NCBI RefSeq assembly: GCF_050947875.1
Contig: NC_134576.1
Span: forward strand, 53,010,255 to 53,074,254
Direction: 5' to 3'
From: Dermacentor variabilis
Lineage: Eukaryota > Arthropoda > Arachnida > Ixodida > Ixodidae
Length of the DNA stretch: 64,000 nucleotides
Every line of letters begins with the position of its first letter. Within the stretch, counting starts at the first letter, position 1. Under the pieces are notes generated by a model that was not told the origin of the DNA, ran no database searches, and worked only from the letters and a program-made list of their open reading frames with translations. Position numbers and translations under genes: made by a program. Shown one piece after another: positions 44,830 through 56,879 of the stretch.

Positions 44830-44989
44830 TGTTACGGGGATGTTGGGAGTATAGTCTGAATATATTTACAGTATATATACAAGCAAAGTCAATATGGTCA
44901 AGATGGCTGACCAGCAACAACACGCAGCAGCCAGCATCTCGCGATCTTCTTCCTCTCTCTTCTGTCATCTTCCCGTAACAGGACGCCTG

Positions 44990-46419
44990 GGTGGTGAAGC
45001 GCCGTCTCGGCGCATGGTAGGCGAAGAACTGCGAGCGAAGTATGGCTTCAGCCGCGAAACGTGCACGACGTCAACAGGCGTCGGACATGAGGATGCATCA
45101 AACTGTATCGGTGCAATCTCGTAATTTACGTCGTTAAGTTGACGTAGGACTTCATAAGGCCCTGTGTATCGAGAAGGAAGCTTCTGGGAGAGGCCAACCC
45201 GACGACATGATGACCAAAGCAGCACGCAAGCGCCTAAGGCGAAGTGAACATCGCGATAGCATCGGTCGTAACGCTCTTTTGGCAGATGATATGAGGCTAA
45301 TAAGCGAGATCGGGAGATTTGACGCGCCATGTGAGCGTGATCGATGGCTTCGCGAGCCTACTCAGTGGCAACGCGGGGCACAGTAGGTAGGATGGTATCA
45401 AAGGGCAAAGTGGGGTCACGACCATATAAACGATAAAAGGGTGAATATCCTGCGGTGTCATGCCGGGACGAGTTATACGTGAATGTCACGTAGGCCAGCG
45501 TGGCGTCCCAGTCGTGGTGATTGTTGGAAACATACATCGACAGCATCTCTGTGAGTGTTCGGTTGAGACATTTGGTAAGGCTATTCGTTTGTGAGTGGTA
45601 GGCGGTGGACACCTTGTGCTCAGTGGCACAAGAGCGGCGGAGGTCGTCTAGAACTCGAGGAAAAAACGAGCGGCCGCGGTCTGTAAGTAACTGTGGAGGT
45701 GCACGATGCTGGAGAATGAAGTCGTGAAGGAGACAATCGGCGACGTCAGTTGCGATACTAGTCAGCAACGCATTTGTTATCGCCTAGCGTGTCCTGTAAT
45801 CAGTAGCGATAGCGGTCCACATATTCCCTCTAGTCGTCGTCGGAAAAGGGCCAAGCAGGTCAAGGCCAACCAGAAAGAATGGTTCAGAGGGAACTTCGAT
45901 TAGATGGAATCGGCCGACAGTTGGCAGGAGAGGTTTCTTCCGGCACTGACACAATTCGCACTTTGCGACATAACGACGCACAGAGCGGTAGAAACCCGGC
46001 CAGAAGAACCGGCGTTGTACGCGGTCGTATATACGCAAAACTCCAAGGTGTCCCGCTGTCGGTGCATAGTGAAGTTGTTCGAGAACGACGGATCGCAAAT
46101 CACGAGGTAGGACAAGGAGCAACTCAGGGCCGTCAGAGTTGATATTGCGGTGGTAGATGATGCCTTCATGCAGCACGAACGTGCGGCATGTGCCGTCGGT
46201 GCTGCCAGATTGTACTCCGGCGATGATGGAATGTAAGGATGCGTCACGTTGTTTCTCAGCGCACATGTCAGTCATGTCAGCCAAAGCCATAACGCAGGTC
46301 ACCGGATCATGCGGAACAAGATCGGGAGGTTCCACGGGGGGATGCGAGAGGCAGTTAGCGTCCTTGTGCAGGCGTCCAGACTTATAGTTGACAAAAAATA
46401 AAAATTCCTGGAGCCGCAA
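44990..46419 (-). pseudogene. Integrase of Gypsy element A (broken)
   Basis: Pieces 45784-46419, 45358-45768 and 44965-45330. The zinc finger has HLGVLRIYDRV and CELCQCRKK. The core has VGLDLLGPFP and LTDRGRSFF, but the third catalytic residue is Lys in TNSLTKCLNR, where TNGLTERLN is usual. The tail has YDRCYRDVHFALGACVLLW and LPSRYTGPYEVL. Catalytically dead. Confidence 0.85.
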
Positions 46420-46486
46420 CGCTCAACGACCAAGCCGTCCTGTGGGTTCCCGGAGGGAAGACAGCCAGCAGAGGGCGTGGCGGCCT

Positions 46487-48410
46487 CTAACGACCGACGA
46501 CCGAAAACGTGCGGCTGCACAAATATCGCCGGAACTTGGCGACAGCCCAAACTAAAGCCAAGCACTCCCGCTTGATGATGGAGTGATTTCTCTCAGCAGG
46601 TGACAGCAGGCGGCGGCAGTAAGCTATCGCGCACTCGGTACCATGCTGATGTTGGGCGAGAACAGCGCCAATGCCGTGGCCGCTTGCGTCAGTGTGGACT
46701 TCGGTCGGTGCAGATGGATCAAAATGGGCAAGTATGGGAGGGGGGGTCGGAAACCCGGTGAGAGCCAACGCGCGAGCTTGCTCAGGGCCCCATGAGAACT
46801 GCGTATTTTTCTTAAGATATGTAAAAGGCCGAGCAACTTCGCCGAAGTTTTTGATGAAACGGCGAAAGTAAGAACACAGGCCGACGATGTTGCGCACGTC
46901 AGAAGCAGAACGTGGCACAGGGAAACTGCGTACGGCGCGAACTTTTTCCGCATCTGGTTGGACACCGCATGCGTCACCGAGGTGTCCCAACACGGTAGTC
47001 TGACGGCGCCCTAATCGACACTTCGCGGAGTTCAGTTGGAGGCAGGCTTTTCGGAGGACCTCAAGAATGGCAGCGAGTCGGGTAAGGTGGCTGCCCAATG
47101 TGGGAGAAAAAGCGATAACGTCGTCAAGGTAACAGAGACAAGTGGTCCATTTGTAGCCTCTCAGAAGAGAGTCCATTATGCGTTCAAATAACGCAGGAGC
47201 ATTGCATAGGCCAAAGGGCATGACTCTGAACGGATATAAGCCACCCGGCATGATGAAGGCGTCTTCTCGCGGTCCATTTCATCAACTGAAACCTGCCAGT
47301 AGCCGGAGCGAAGATCGATGGACGAGAAGTATTTAGCTGCGGGCAAGCAGTCCGAAGCATCTGTGACGCGTGGCAGTGGGTAGAATTCTTTTCGGGCGAT
47401 CTTGTTTAAATAGCGATAATCGACGCAAACACGTCAGGTACCATCTTTTTTTTCACAAGGACGGCAGGTGAAGCCTAAGCGCTAGCTGATGGTTCGATGA
47501 CCCCTTTGCGGAGCGTTTTGTCCACTTCTGATTGGGCGACTCGACGTTCAGCTTGCGATACACGATAGGGACGCCGATGAATAGGATTCGTGCCTCCAGT
47601 GTTGATATGGAGGTGAACAACAGACGCTTGTCCTAAAGGCTTGTCACCGAAATCAAAGATGTCATGGTACGATTCGAGGAAGGGACGTATGTCCGTGGCC
47701 TGTACAGAGGTGAGGTCAGGTGCAATCATCTTCGCCAAGCCATCCGTTAAGGAACCAGAACCCTGAGCTGCAAGTGGCGCTAAGAAACCGCTCTCGGCAT
47801 TCGAACTTTCAATGTCAAATTCGGAAGAATAAGAAAAGCTGGCCAAGTAAATGCCGGCTGGAAGCACTTGAGGGCACAGGCTGAAATACAGAAGCGGAAG
47901 AATGACGTTCCAGTTCAAAAGCACGTCGATGATGGGGCGAAGGACATATTCACTGTTGGGAATCTGTGGCTGTGCGGTCAAAGCGACGTATGTGACTGCC
48001 TCAGGTGACAGAGGCACATCTTGAAGCGTACACAAGTGCGGTGGAGTGGTGCTCAGAGCGTCGGTGACTTGAGGCATTTCCAACTGTAGAACGCCGGTTG
48101 CGCAGTCAATGAGAGCGGAATGTTGGGATAAAAAGTCCAATCCAAGGGTAATGTCGTGAGGGCAGTTGTCGATAACAGCAAAGAGAACAGAAGTAGGGCG
48201 GCCGGCTATACTTATGTGCGCAGTACACATTCCAAATACAACCGGTACGCCGCCGTCGGCCACACGAAGCACACAGGCAGCTGCTGGGTTGAGGACCTTC
48301 TTTAAGCGTCTACGTAGGCTAGCAGTCATCACAGGTACGTGGGCTCCAGTCTCGACGAGTGCTTGGAAAGGTAAGCTGTCTATTTTAACGTCAATTACAC
48401 TTCTCTATAT
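46487..48410 (-). pseudogene. Protease, RT and RNase H of Gypsy element A (broken)
   Basis: The protease active site reads ETG instead of DTG (VETGAHVPVM, near 48345-48375), followed by GLDFLSQHSALIDC. RT is interrupted around 47250-47475. The second half has MPFGLCNAPALFERIMD and YLDDVIAF, and RNase H has HTDASGHGIGAVLAQ. The region ends at FSVVGR, where SVVTDH would be expected, so RNase H is cut short by mutation. Confidence 0.85.
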
Positions 48411-48719
48411 GGGCAGGGACAGAGGATTTGCTCTAGTAGTCAGCAATGCAGCACCACCTCTGAGGGCTGCATTTCTTAGTTTCACGAAAGGGTGCGGCCA
48501 AAAGCCACACGGGACGAAAAGTGACGTGGCTGCGGCCGACGGGAAGATGGGTGACGTGTTTACGGTGAGCGAGACTGGTGTCTGCGCGACGATGGTGAGC
48601 GACTGTACCACGTGTGCCTAGAAGCGTCGTCGGCACTGTTAGACTCGGCGGTGGGTGAAACATTGCGGGCATTTACATTAAAACGGCTCAGGTTGGTCGG
48701 CGTGCGAGGTGCCGAGGGC

Positions 48720-49730
48720 GACGAATTGCGACAGTATCGGGCGACATGACCGATGCGGTGACAGGTGAGACATATCGCCTAGTCGTCCGCGGTTCTCAGT
48801 GCAGTCGGCTTGCGATAATGCGGAGAGAAGCGTCGGGGTGTAGGGAAACAGTAGAAAAGCGTTCGTTGGCTCCGGGGTTGGTGACAGCACAGACATAATG
48901 TAGGCGAAAGTTTTCAAGTTCCTGTCGAACGATGGCTTGCACGAGGGCAACTGAAATAGCGGTATCATCAGGGATACGTGAACAGAAAGCTGAGGGTGCC
49001 ATCGCGTCCAGTTCATGTGGAACTTTTTGCACCGCGTCCTCTGATGGCGACGCATGCTGCTGTGCGGGCTGATCTTCGCACGTCGACGTTGCGGCAGTAT
49101 TGGGAAATCTGGTGAATAGGTTCAGGACGCACCGGCTTTTGGCCAGCTTGAATTGTCGGCACTCTTTGATTATAGCATCCACTGTAGAGAAGCTTTGGCA
49201 CATGAGCAGGTTAATGGCGTCGTGAGGAATTCCCTTGAGCGCATGCCCTACCTTCTCGGAATCTGTCATGTCGTGGTCGGCTTTGCGACAACGTGCCAGC
49301 ACGTCCTGTATATACGAAACATAGGACTCTGTGGAGGATTGCGCACGAGAGGCCAGTTCCTACTTTGCGGCAATTTTACGGCCGGCTGGTTTGCCAAACA
49401 TCTGTGTTAACTTCTCTTTGCATTGGTCCCAGCTGGTCAGCTGCTCTTCATGGTTTTCAAACCACACCTTTGTCACGACTTTTAGGTAGTACAACCGGTT
49501 ACCTAGCATAAGCGTAGGGTCCCATCCGTTGATTCCACTCACACTTTCGTACATAGCCACCCCGTCTTCAACGTCGGCTCCATCAGCCCCGTAAAAAGTT
49601 CCGGGATCCTCGGGTCGCACAACCACAACCGAAGGGGACAGCGTCGTAGCGGGGGATGGTGACGTTGCAGGAGGCAACGACGTTGATCCCGAGTGCTCAC
49701 CGTCATTCATGATGAGGACGGTGATGCGAC
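48720..49730 (-). pseudogene. gag of Gypsy element A (broken)
   Basis: Frames 49360-49730 and 48796-49302 give a capsid-like region (FYGADGADVEDGVAMYE, then WDPTLMLGNRLYYL, then KVGHALKGIPHDAINLL). A zinc knuckle CLTCHRIGHVARYC follows on the minus strand near 48733-48775, in a further frame. Frame changes occur near 49340 and 48790. Confidence 0.8.
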
Positions 49731-50299
49731 ATCCACTGCGGAGCAGTTTCCTGCCGTGGTACCCCACACCTCCCACCAATATGCTACTGGGAAGTTCGAA
49801 GTATAGACTGAATATATTTACAGTTATATACAAGCAATGTCAATGAGGTCAAGAATGCGGATAAGGAAGTACACGCAGCAGGCAGCGTCTCGCGATATCC
49901 TTCTTCCTCTCTCTCTTCTGCCATCTTTCCGTAAGAATAAAGTGAAAATTTTCAGTAATTTCTTTCCGTAACAATGTACAACTAAATAGTTGATACAGCA
50001 CATAAAATGCTCCTCTTGTAACTACAATCACATTCCCATCCTTAAACACTTGAATGTGTAATATTACGTGTCTGAAAGAAGATATATTTGGTTATGTGCG
50101 GTTAAGAAAACAAACGTAAAATATTGTTACGTGTGGAAAGACAAAGATGAAAGAGGCTATATACAGGCTATTCACACTGGAGCCAGACCAGCAGGCCGAC
50201 ACTCGCTCGCGCCAAGGCCACAGACCCACTTCGTCATCGTTCTCGCGGCGGCTCGTCCCTTGAGCATTGCTCGATGATATGGTATTACTACCCCCGGCG

Positions 50300-51650
50300 G
50301 CGAAAGCGCCGTCACGGTGCTGTTGAATATCCAAGGCGCGTGCAGAGTTGTAGGGTTTGAGTCGGGCGACGTGGACAATGTCACTGGTTGTCACAGCGGA
50401 GGACGTTGTGGGCGTGGCTAGAGCGATTTCGTAGGTGACATCGGTCACTTGGCGAAGCACGCCATATGGACCTGTGTAGCAGGGAAGCAGTTTTTCGCAA
50501 AAGGCCAACTTTACGCAATGGTGACCAAAGTAACACCAGGGTGCCGGGCACAAAATGGACATCAAGTTGATGGAGGTCGTAGCGTTTCTTTCGTTTGCCT
50601 TGAGAGACTTGTAGACGAGCGCGCGCAAGTTGGCGAGCATGGTCAGCAGGGGCAATAGCATCACGTGCATAAGTGCTAGTTGAAGCTGTGGTGGACGGAA
50701 GCACAGTGTCCAGTGGTAGCGTCGGCTCACGGCCATACAAGAGGTAAAAAGGCGAAAAGCCAGCAGTTTCGAGACCGGAAGAGTTGTACGCAAAGGTAAT
50801 GTAAGGTAGAGCCTGGTCCCGCTCACGGTGGTCGTCTGAAACGTATTTGGATAGCGTCTCTGTCAGGGTGTGGTTCAAACGCTCAGTGAGACCGTTCGTT
50901 TCAGGGTGGTAGGAGGTGCTAAATTTATGCTGTACTGAGCAGGCACGCATGATGTCGTCAGTAACGTTGGCTAAGAACGCACGGTCATGGTCAGTCAGAA
51001 AGTGATGCGCAGCGCCATGAATCAAAATGTTATCATGCAGGAGGAAGTCCGCAACATCAGTTGCGCAACTGGTCGGAAGCTCGCGGGTTGCGGCGTAGCG
51101 GGTCGCGTAGTCCGCCGCGACTGCAACGCACTTGTTTCCTGACGTATATTCCGGAAATGGGCCGAGAAGGTCTAAGCCGACACGATGGAAGGGCTCGGCC
51201 GGGATGTCGAGCGGATGCAGGTAACCATCGGGGATATGGGAGGCTTCTTGTGTCGTTGGCAAAGTTCACAAGCGGCGACGTAACGTCGTACGGAAAGCGC
51301 AAGGCCCGGCCAAAAGAAACGGCGACGCACACGGTCATAGTTTCGAGATACGCCGAGGTGTCTTGCCGTTGGTGCATCGTGAAGCTCTTCTAGAATGGTT
51401 CAGCGGAGGTGTTTAGGTATGACAAGTAGGAACTCAGAGCCGTCCGGATGAAGGTTACGACGGTACAGAGTACCGTCGCGGAGGAGGAAGAGGCGTAGAG
51501 TCGCGTCGGCCGGAGAGTGTTCAGAACGGTCGATGAGTACTCTGATGTAGGCGTCGCGACGTTGCTCGTCGGCGAAATGAAGCAGCTGCGACACAGAATA
51601 CGCAAGCAGCACTGGTAATATTGGGGGAGTCAGGGTCGTCAACAGCGTAA
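50300..51650 (-). pseudogene. Integrase of Gypsy element B (broken)
   Basis: Pieces 51400-51642, 51057-51377 and 50381-51262. The core keeps GLDLLGPFPEYTSGNK, FLTDHDRAF and TNGLTERLNHTL, so the three acidic residues are present. The C-terminal part has FVPGTLVLLWSPLRKVGL and then shifts frame near 50450 before VHVARLKPYN on another frame. Confidence 0.85.
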
Positions 51651-53914
51651 CATGACAAGCTGTCAGCGTCTTGGTGCAGGCGGCCAGACTTGTAGACCAC
51701 GGAATATGAAAATTCTTGTAGCCTCAAAGCCCATCGACCAAGCCGGCCTGTAGGATCTCTTAGCGATGAGAGCCAGCAGAGAGCATGATGGTCAGTGACT
51801 ACGGAAAAAGGGCGACCGTAAAGGTAAGGACGGAACTTCGCAACCGCCCAGACTACAGCAAGGCATTCTCGTTCCGTAATGGAATAGCTGCGCTCTGATG
51901 GTGTGGGGAGGCGGCTCGCATAAGCAATAACGCGATCCTGGCCACGCTGACGCTGGGCTAAGAGGGCACTTACGCCATGACCGCTCGCATCTGTACGCCA
52001 TTCTGTAGGGGCATCAGGGTCGAAGTGGGCGAGAATGGGTGGTGAGGAGAGAAGAGTAACGAGACGAGAGAAGGCGGCGGCTTCTTCAGTACCACACGAA
52101 AATTGTACGCCTTTCTTCAAAATACTAGTAAGGAGTCTAGCAAATGCCGCAAAATCTTGAACAAAACGACGAAAGTACGAGCGTAGCCCTACAAAACTTC
52201 GAACCTCTGCGGCGGTCTTCGGAACCGGAAAGTGTCGGACAGTGCGAGTTTTGTCGGGATCAGGCTGTACTCCAGAAGCGTCAGTGAGGTGGCCGAGAAC
52301 AGTAATTTGGCGGCGGCCGAAACGACATTTGGACGAGTTAAGTTGCAGCTTCGCCTTTCGAATTACATCAAGTAATTGAAGAAGACAAGTCCACTTGTCG
52401 AAACGTTCGCTCCTGCATTCACCTTGTTCACGTTTTGCTCATCGTCTTGAATTGCCATCTCCCGCATTCCCCGTCTTTTATCAAGTATAGCTGTTAGACG
52501 CTCAAGGTGAGGGTTAAACGTGGGCGAGAAGACGATGACGTCGTCGAGGTAGCAGAGACATGAGGACCATTTGAAACCATGGAGCAAGGAGTCCATCATA
52601 CGCTCAAAGGTGGCTGGGGCGTTCCATAATCAAAACGGCATTACTTTAAATTGCTATAGGCCATCAGGTGTGATGAGCGCGGTTTTTTTCACTGTCCATA
52701 TCGTCCACAGCAATCTGCCAGTATCCAGAACGAAGATCAATAGAAGAGAAACAGCTGGAACCCTGGAGGCAGTCAAGGGCGTCGTCTATGCGTGGGAGCG
52801 GGTAGACGTCCTTAGTAATGTTGTTCAGATGGCGATAGTCTACACAGAAGCGCCACGTGTCATCCTTCTTCTTAACCAACACTACAGGTGACGCCCAGGG
52901 ACTCGAAGACGGCTCAATGATGTTTTTGTCCAGCATTTTGATCACTTCACTTTAAATTACTCGGCGTTCCGACGCAGAAACTTGATACGGTCGTCGATGA
53001 ATACGAGTAGCATCGCCAGTAAGAATCCGATGCTTGACCGTGAGCGTCTGGCTTAAAGGGCGGTCGTCGAAGTCGACAATATCTCTGTAGGACGATAATA
53101 CTTGGTAAAGGTCTTCAGCCTGCGCTGAAGCCAGGGCCCTCACAACCATTTTATGTATCTTGGGACCGGCAGCCGAGGCTGGCACGATGGGCCTGCTAAG
53201 CTCGCAAGAAATATCGGTCGATAAAGTTGCCACATGATGGTCGCCGAGACAATCAACGTTGGCACGGCAAATACCTTGCGGTAGAATTTGCTTTGCCAAT
53301 GTAAAGTTAAAGGTAGGCATGAAAGTGCGGTTTGCAGTAATAGAAAGGATACCGTGAGGCACGGTAACGTCATCCTGCAGTGGAATGTTGGGCAGAGGAG
53401 TGACGAGGTGCTCGCCATTAGGGACTGGTGGGGAAGATAAGAGTTCAATATAGGCTATTGATTTTGGCGGCAGGCCAATAAAACCGGTGGGGCGTAGGCG
53501 GCACTGGGGTGCGTAAGAAGTTTCTGCGAGAATCGGCAACTCAAGGCGAAGGGTACTGGCAGAGCAGTCAATAAGAGCAGAATGCGCGGAGAGAAAATTG
53601 AGGCCGATAATGAGGTCGAGGGAGGGGCAATGAGCAATCATGGTGAAGAGGACAGGAGTGTGGCGGCCGGAGATGCTAACACGTGCCGTACACATGCCGA
53701 TGATGGGCACAGTACCGCCATCCGCAACGTGGACGACGCGTACCGACGCTGGGGTGAGGAGCTTTTTCATTCGTTGTCGGAAGGCAGCAATCATAATAGA
53801 AAGATGCGCATCTGTAGCGATGAGTGCTGTGACAGGATAGCCAACCGCTTCAACGGCAAGAAGATTTTGGTTCGTGTGCAACGTGAGCAGAGGATTTGAG
53901 GGCAGGGAGGACAA
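51560..53914 (-). pseudogene. Protease, RT and RNase H of Gypsy element B (broken)
   Basis: The protease active site is changed at two positions (ATD where DTG is expected, in LIATDAHLSIM), followed by GLNFLSAHSALIDC. RT has [20 protein letters not shown], then a frame break near 52670, then YLDDVIVFSPTFNPHLERL. The 105-bp insertion follows. RNase H has [15 protein letters not shown] and [13 protein letters not shown]. Frame breaks also occur near 52950 and 52350. Confidence 0.88.
52375..52479 (+). mobile_element. 105-bp insertion with hammerhead-like core, in Gypsy B RT
   Basis: Flanked by perfect 8-bp duplications ATCAAGTA (52367-52374 and 52480-52487), so it is a real insertion. It begins TTGAAGA, then A, then a perfect 6-bp stem GACAAG-TCCA-CTTGTC, then GAAAC. 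This is the layout of a hammerhead ribozyme core (CUGANGA, stem II, GAAA), except that the first C is T. The next part (GTTCGCTCC, CCTTGTTC) is shared with hairpins at 4793-4890 and 16604-16696. Hammerheads are known in Penelope-like elements and retrozymes; assignment here is inference. Confidence 0.6.
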
Positions 53915-53955
53915 CGCAGCTTCACCTCCAGAAGCTGCAGGGCCTAGTTTTGCAG

Positions 53956-55160
53956 CTAGATCCGAGAGGCGACAAGCGACGGAGAGAAGCGACGGGGTTC
54001 GGGCGAACGAAACTGATGGCGTCGAGGTGAGGGCGAGCGGCTGTAGCGAAGCTTCGCGGCAGGAGCATTAGTGGCAATGGGTTCATGGCGGGTAGCATAG
54101 AGAACATAAGGTCCAAAGGGGCGGGAATGAGCGGTGGTGTATATCCGAGGAGGTGGTGGCCACCGGTTGCGGCAGTGACGAGCGACGTGGCCTATGCGAC
54201 AGCAGTGGAAGCAGATCGGCCTGTCATCAGGGGTACGCCATTGGGATGGGTCGCGGCGAGATGTGGCAGAAAAGGACTGCCGGGAACGAGGAGGGCTGCT
54301 AGAGAACTGGGAAACCGTGGTTGGAGACGATGAACACACGGAGTTGAGACCTATGTTCTCAAATTCCTGTCTGACGACGGCCTGAATCAGCGCAATCGTG
54401 GTTGCTGGTGGTTCGGGCGGTGTCGGCGAGAAAGCTGGCAAACAGGCGGCCTCGAGCTCTCGGCGAAGAATACGGGTTACGTCGTCACAGGGGATGGTCT
54501 GACACGGTCGACCCTCACATGTCGACGTAGCAGCAGTGTTGGGTAGCTGCGTGATGTGATGTGTGATACGGCGGGTCTCAGCTTGTTCAACGCGACGGCA
54601 TTCTTTGATGATGGCGTCGATAGTCGAGACGTGGCCGAAACCAAGAAAATTGAAAGCATTGTCGGCGATGCCTTTTAGCACATGCCACACTTTATCTGCT
54701 TCAGACATTGTATCGTTAGCTTTGCGGCAGAGAGCCAAGACGTTGATGTACGTACGGCTCTGTGGATGTCTGAACACGAGACGCAAGATCCTTTCTCGCG
54801 GCAGCTTTGCGCCCAATGGCGTCGCCGAACAGTTCCCTGAGCTTTTCTTTGAAACTGTCCCAACTGTTTATCTCGTCGTCATGCGTTTGGTGCCACACGC
54901 GTGGGGTACCGCCGAGATAAAAGGTGACATAGGCGAGGATGATCATTGGGTCCCACCTGTTATCAGCACTGGCGTGTTCATTGAGCTTGATCCATTCGTC
55001 AACGTCTTCTCCTTGGAGACCAGAGTACACACCAGGGTCGCGATGTTGGGCAACCGTGATGATTGGACCAGTCGGACAAGCCGGAGCCGTTGCAGAGGCG
55101 GTCTCGTCACCTGGAGGAATGGTGACAAGCTCGATGTAACGACCACGCCAGAGTTCCGTG
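53956..55160 (-). pseudogene. gag of Gypsy element B (broken)
   Basis: Frames 54716-55160 and 53956-54816 overlap with a frame change near 54760. They contain GVYSGLQGEDVDEWIKLNEH, WDPMIILAYVTFYLGG and KVWHVLKGIADNAFNFLGF. A zinc knuckle CFHCCRIGHVARHC follows near 54173-54215, then a basic, Ser/Arg/Pro-rich tail. Confidence 0.85.
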
Positions 55161-55387
55161 GTGAGGACGGGGATCACTGACCTCCACCAGAATATTACGT
55201 GTGGAAAGACACCGATTAAAGAGGCTAGATACAGGCTATTTACACTGGAGCCAACCACCAAGCCGACACTCACTCGCGCCAAGGGCACAGACCCACTTTG
55301 TCGTCGTTCTCGCGGTGGCTCGTCCCTTGAGCATGGCTCGATGATATCGTACTACTATAATTTATTCACAGGCAATAAAAATTTACC

Positions 55388-55978
55388 TTTAGCTTCGCCT
55401 TTAAGAGTGGAACACGATAGCATTCAACAATCCCTGACTGCTTCTCACGCTTTGCGGCAACTGGAGAGTGTGTAACAGTGATGTTTACTGAAAAACGCTG
55501 GCCACGAACTCTGCTGCACGAAGGTGGGTTTCGTGGTAGAAACGCGGCCTCTTGCGTGGGCTGTGATGCGACGGAGGTGACTGCCAGCTGGAGGTATTGC
55601 AAGGAAGCAGGCGCGCCGCTCCACGGCCCCCAAGACACTCGCGCACCGGCGCGCGCAAATGGCGGACGCCGTGGCTGGTCCGTGAATGGCAGAAATGCTG
55701 TAAACGGGTTTCTTTGAGTTTTCGCATATCAAAATTATGTTTTATCGTATAGTCAAATTACAATACGAGAGGTATCATATCTGTAGGTTGTGTGTAAGTC
55801 ATAGTTTACGATTTTCCCAAATTCTTAGCTTGATAAATTCAATTCAGCAAATTCCTTGCATCACATGGAGGGCCTGGGCCTGGGTGGTTCGATTTTTTTT
55901 TTTGCCGAGAAGACGTTCGACGCCACACTCTGACACCAAATTTTCTGCGGCAGACTCCTTAATGCTATCGCGTTAAAA
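55388..55978. mobile_element. Candidate MITE-like element with inverted ends
   Basis: The left end TGGAACACGATAGCATTC is roughly complementary to TTAATGCTATCGCGTT at the right (55960-55976). The left end matches 24310-24335 (AAGAGTGGAACGCGACAGCG), showing dispersal. No transposase seen. Boundaries uncertain. Confidence 0.4.
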
Positions 55979-55979
55979 T

Positions 55980-56500
55980 GGAAGGATTTGGTTGGAGATG
56001 TTTCTGAGTGTTTTAGAGCCAAAGCTCTACTACGCCATGTCTCTGAAGGTCATTCATCGCGTCGCAACGACTTTGAGCCGCCGGAGCGCAAATGTGGCTG
56101 GTGTGACGTCACCCCACCTGATACGCTGCGGAGAGTCGTCACAGCTGCGCTCGCTCGGAGCCTCGCCGCATCCGTACCAAGCGACTAGGAGAGGGTTGAA
56201 ATATACATACAGTCAGACGTAGCATGAGCTCCGCACGCATTACGTCAGTTTGCGATAACAACAACGTTTCTTGTTCAACCAGCGGTTCGACACACTGGCG
56301 TAGCCAACGAATTCCGATGCGCCGGCGTCATCCGCGGCCGATAAAGTCGGTATGTAAGCGCGACCTTAACGGCTGCTTCGCCATCGCTTGGTCACTCAAT
56401 CATGCAGTAGATATAACTGGATGGCAGGCTGCGAAATGGAAAACTGCAAAGGAAAAGTCAGCAGTCACGCATTCGCCTATTTGTCACCTGCAATACGTCT
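55980..56500. other. Unassigned DNA
   Basis: A 118-codon frame (56224-56580, plus) has no recognised motif and runs into the minisatellite; not supported as a gene. Confidence 0.4.
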
Positions 56501-56504
56501 TAGC

Positions 56505-56870
56505 AAGATTACTAAAACGTCTTGAAAACCATTATAAACGTTTACAGAACACCTTCAAGACGTTTTGGGAAGATATTTAAGACTTCTTGAAGACGTCTTA
56601 CCAAAATTTTGTCGGACGTATTAAAACGTCTTGTAGCCGTCATGAAGACCGTCTAATGCACTTACAAATGAGGGATCTAAGACGTTTCGCAAAACATCTT
56701 GTAGCCGGTTTAAAAACGGTTATAAGACGTTTTGCTAGATATTTTGTAGCCATTTCATAAAGCGGCTATGATACATCTTGCAAAACGTCTTATAGCCGTT
56801 TTGAAAACGGCTGTAAAAAATTTTGCAAGAGGTTTTGTGGCCATATTAAAAATTTTTCCCAAGAGACTAC
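56505..56870. repeat. Palindromic minisatellite (AAGACGTTTT / TTGTAGCCGTTTT)
   Basis: Irregular repeats of about 45-55 bp alternate AAAACGTCTTGTAGCCG, TTTT(G/A)AAAACGG and TATAAGACGTTTTGC. Each unit is nearly its own reverse complement, so the array reads alike on both strands. Confidence 0.7.
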
Positions 56871-56879
56871 ACAGACTTT

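Larger units (their letters stand above)
44830..49973 (-). mobile_element. Decayed Ty3/Gypsy element A, short LTRs
   Basis: Minus-strand element with LTRs at 44830-44980 and 49782-49973 that share AGTATAG, TCTGAATATATTTACAG and TTCTTCCTCTCTC. The LTR divergence is roughly 15-20%, so it is old. Order is gag, zinc knuckle, protease, RT, RNase H, integrase, i.e. classical. The right LTR has an extra AATAAAGTGAAAATTTTCAG segment before its terminal CGTAACA. No clean target duplication. It is related in sequence to the neighbouring element at 50125-55357 and in the same orientation. Confidence 0.9.
50125..55357 (-). mobile_element. Decayed Ty3/Gypsy element B, short LTRs
   Basis: Minus strand. 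LTRs are at 50125-50290 and about 55195-55357 and share TTACGTGTGGAAAGACA, GGCTA and ATACAGGCTATT, and CTCGTCCCTTGAGCAT. The order is gag, zinc knuckle, protease, RT, RNase H, integrase. It is related to element A, 150 bp away and head-to-tail. A 105-bp insertion interrupts RT (52375-52479). The LTR ends read ACTA rather than ACA and I see no convincing target duplication. Confidence 0.9.
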
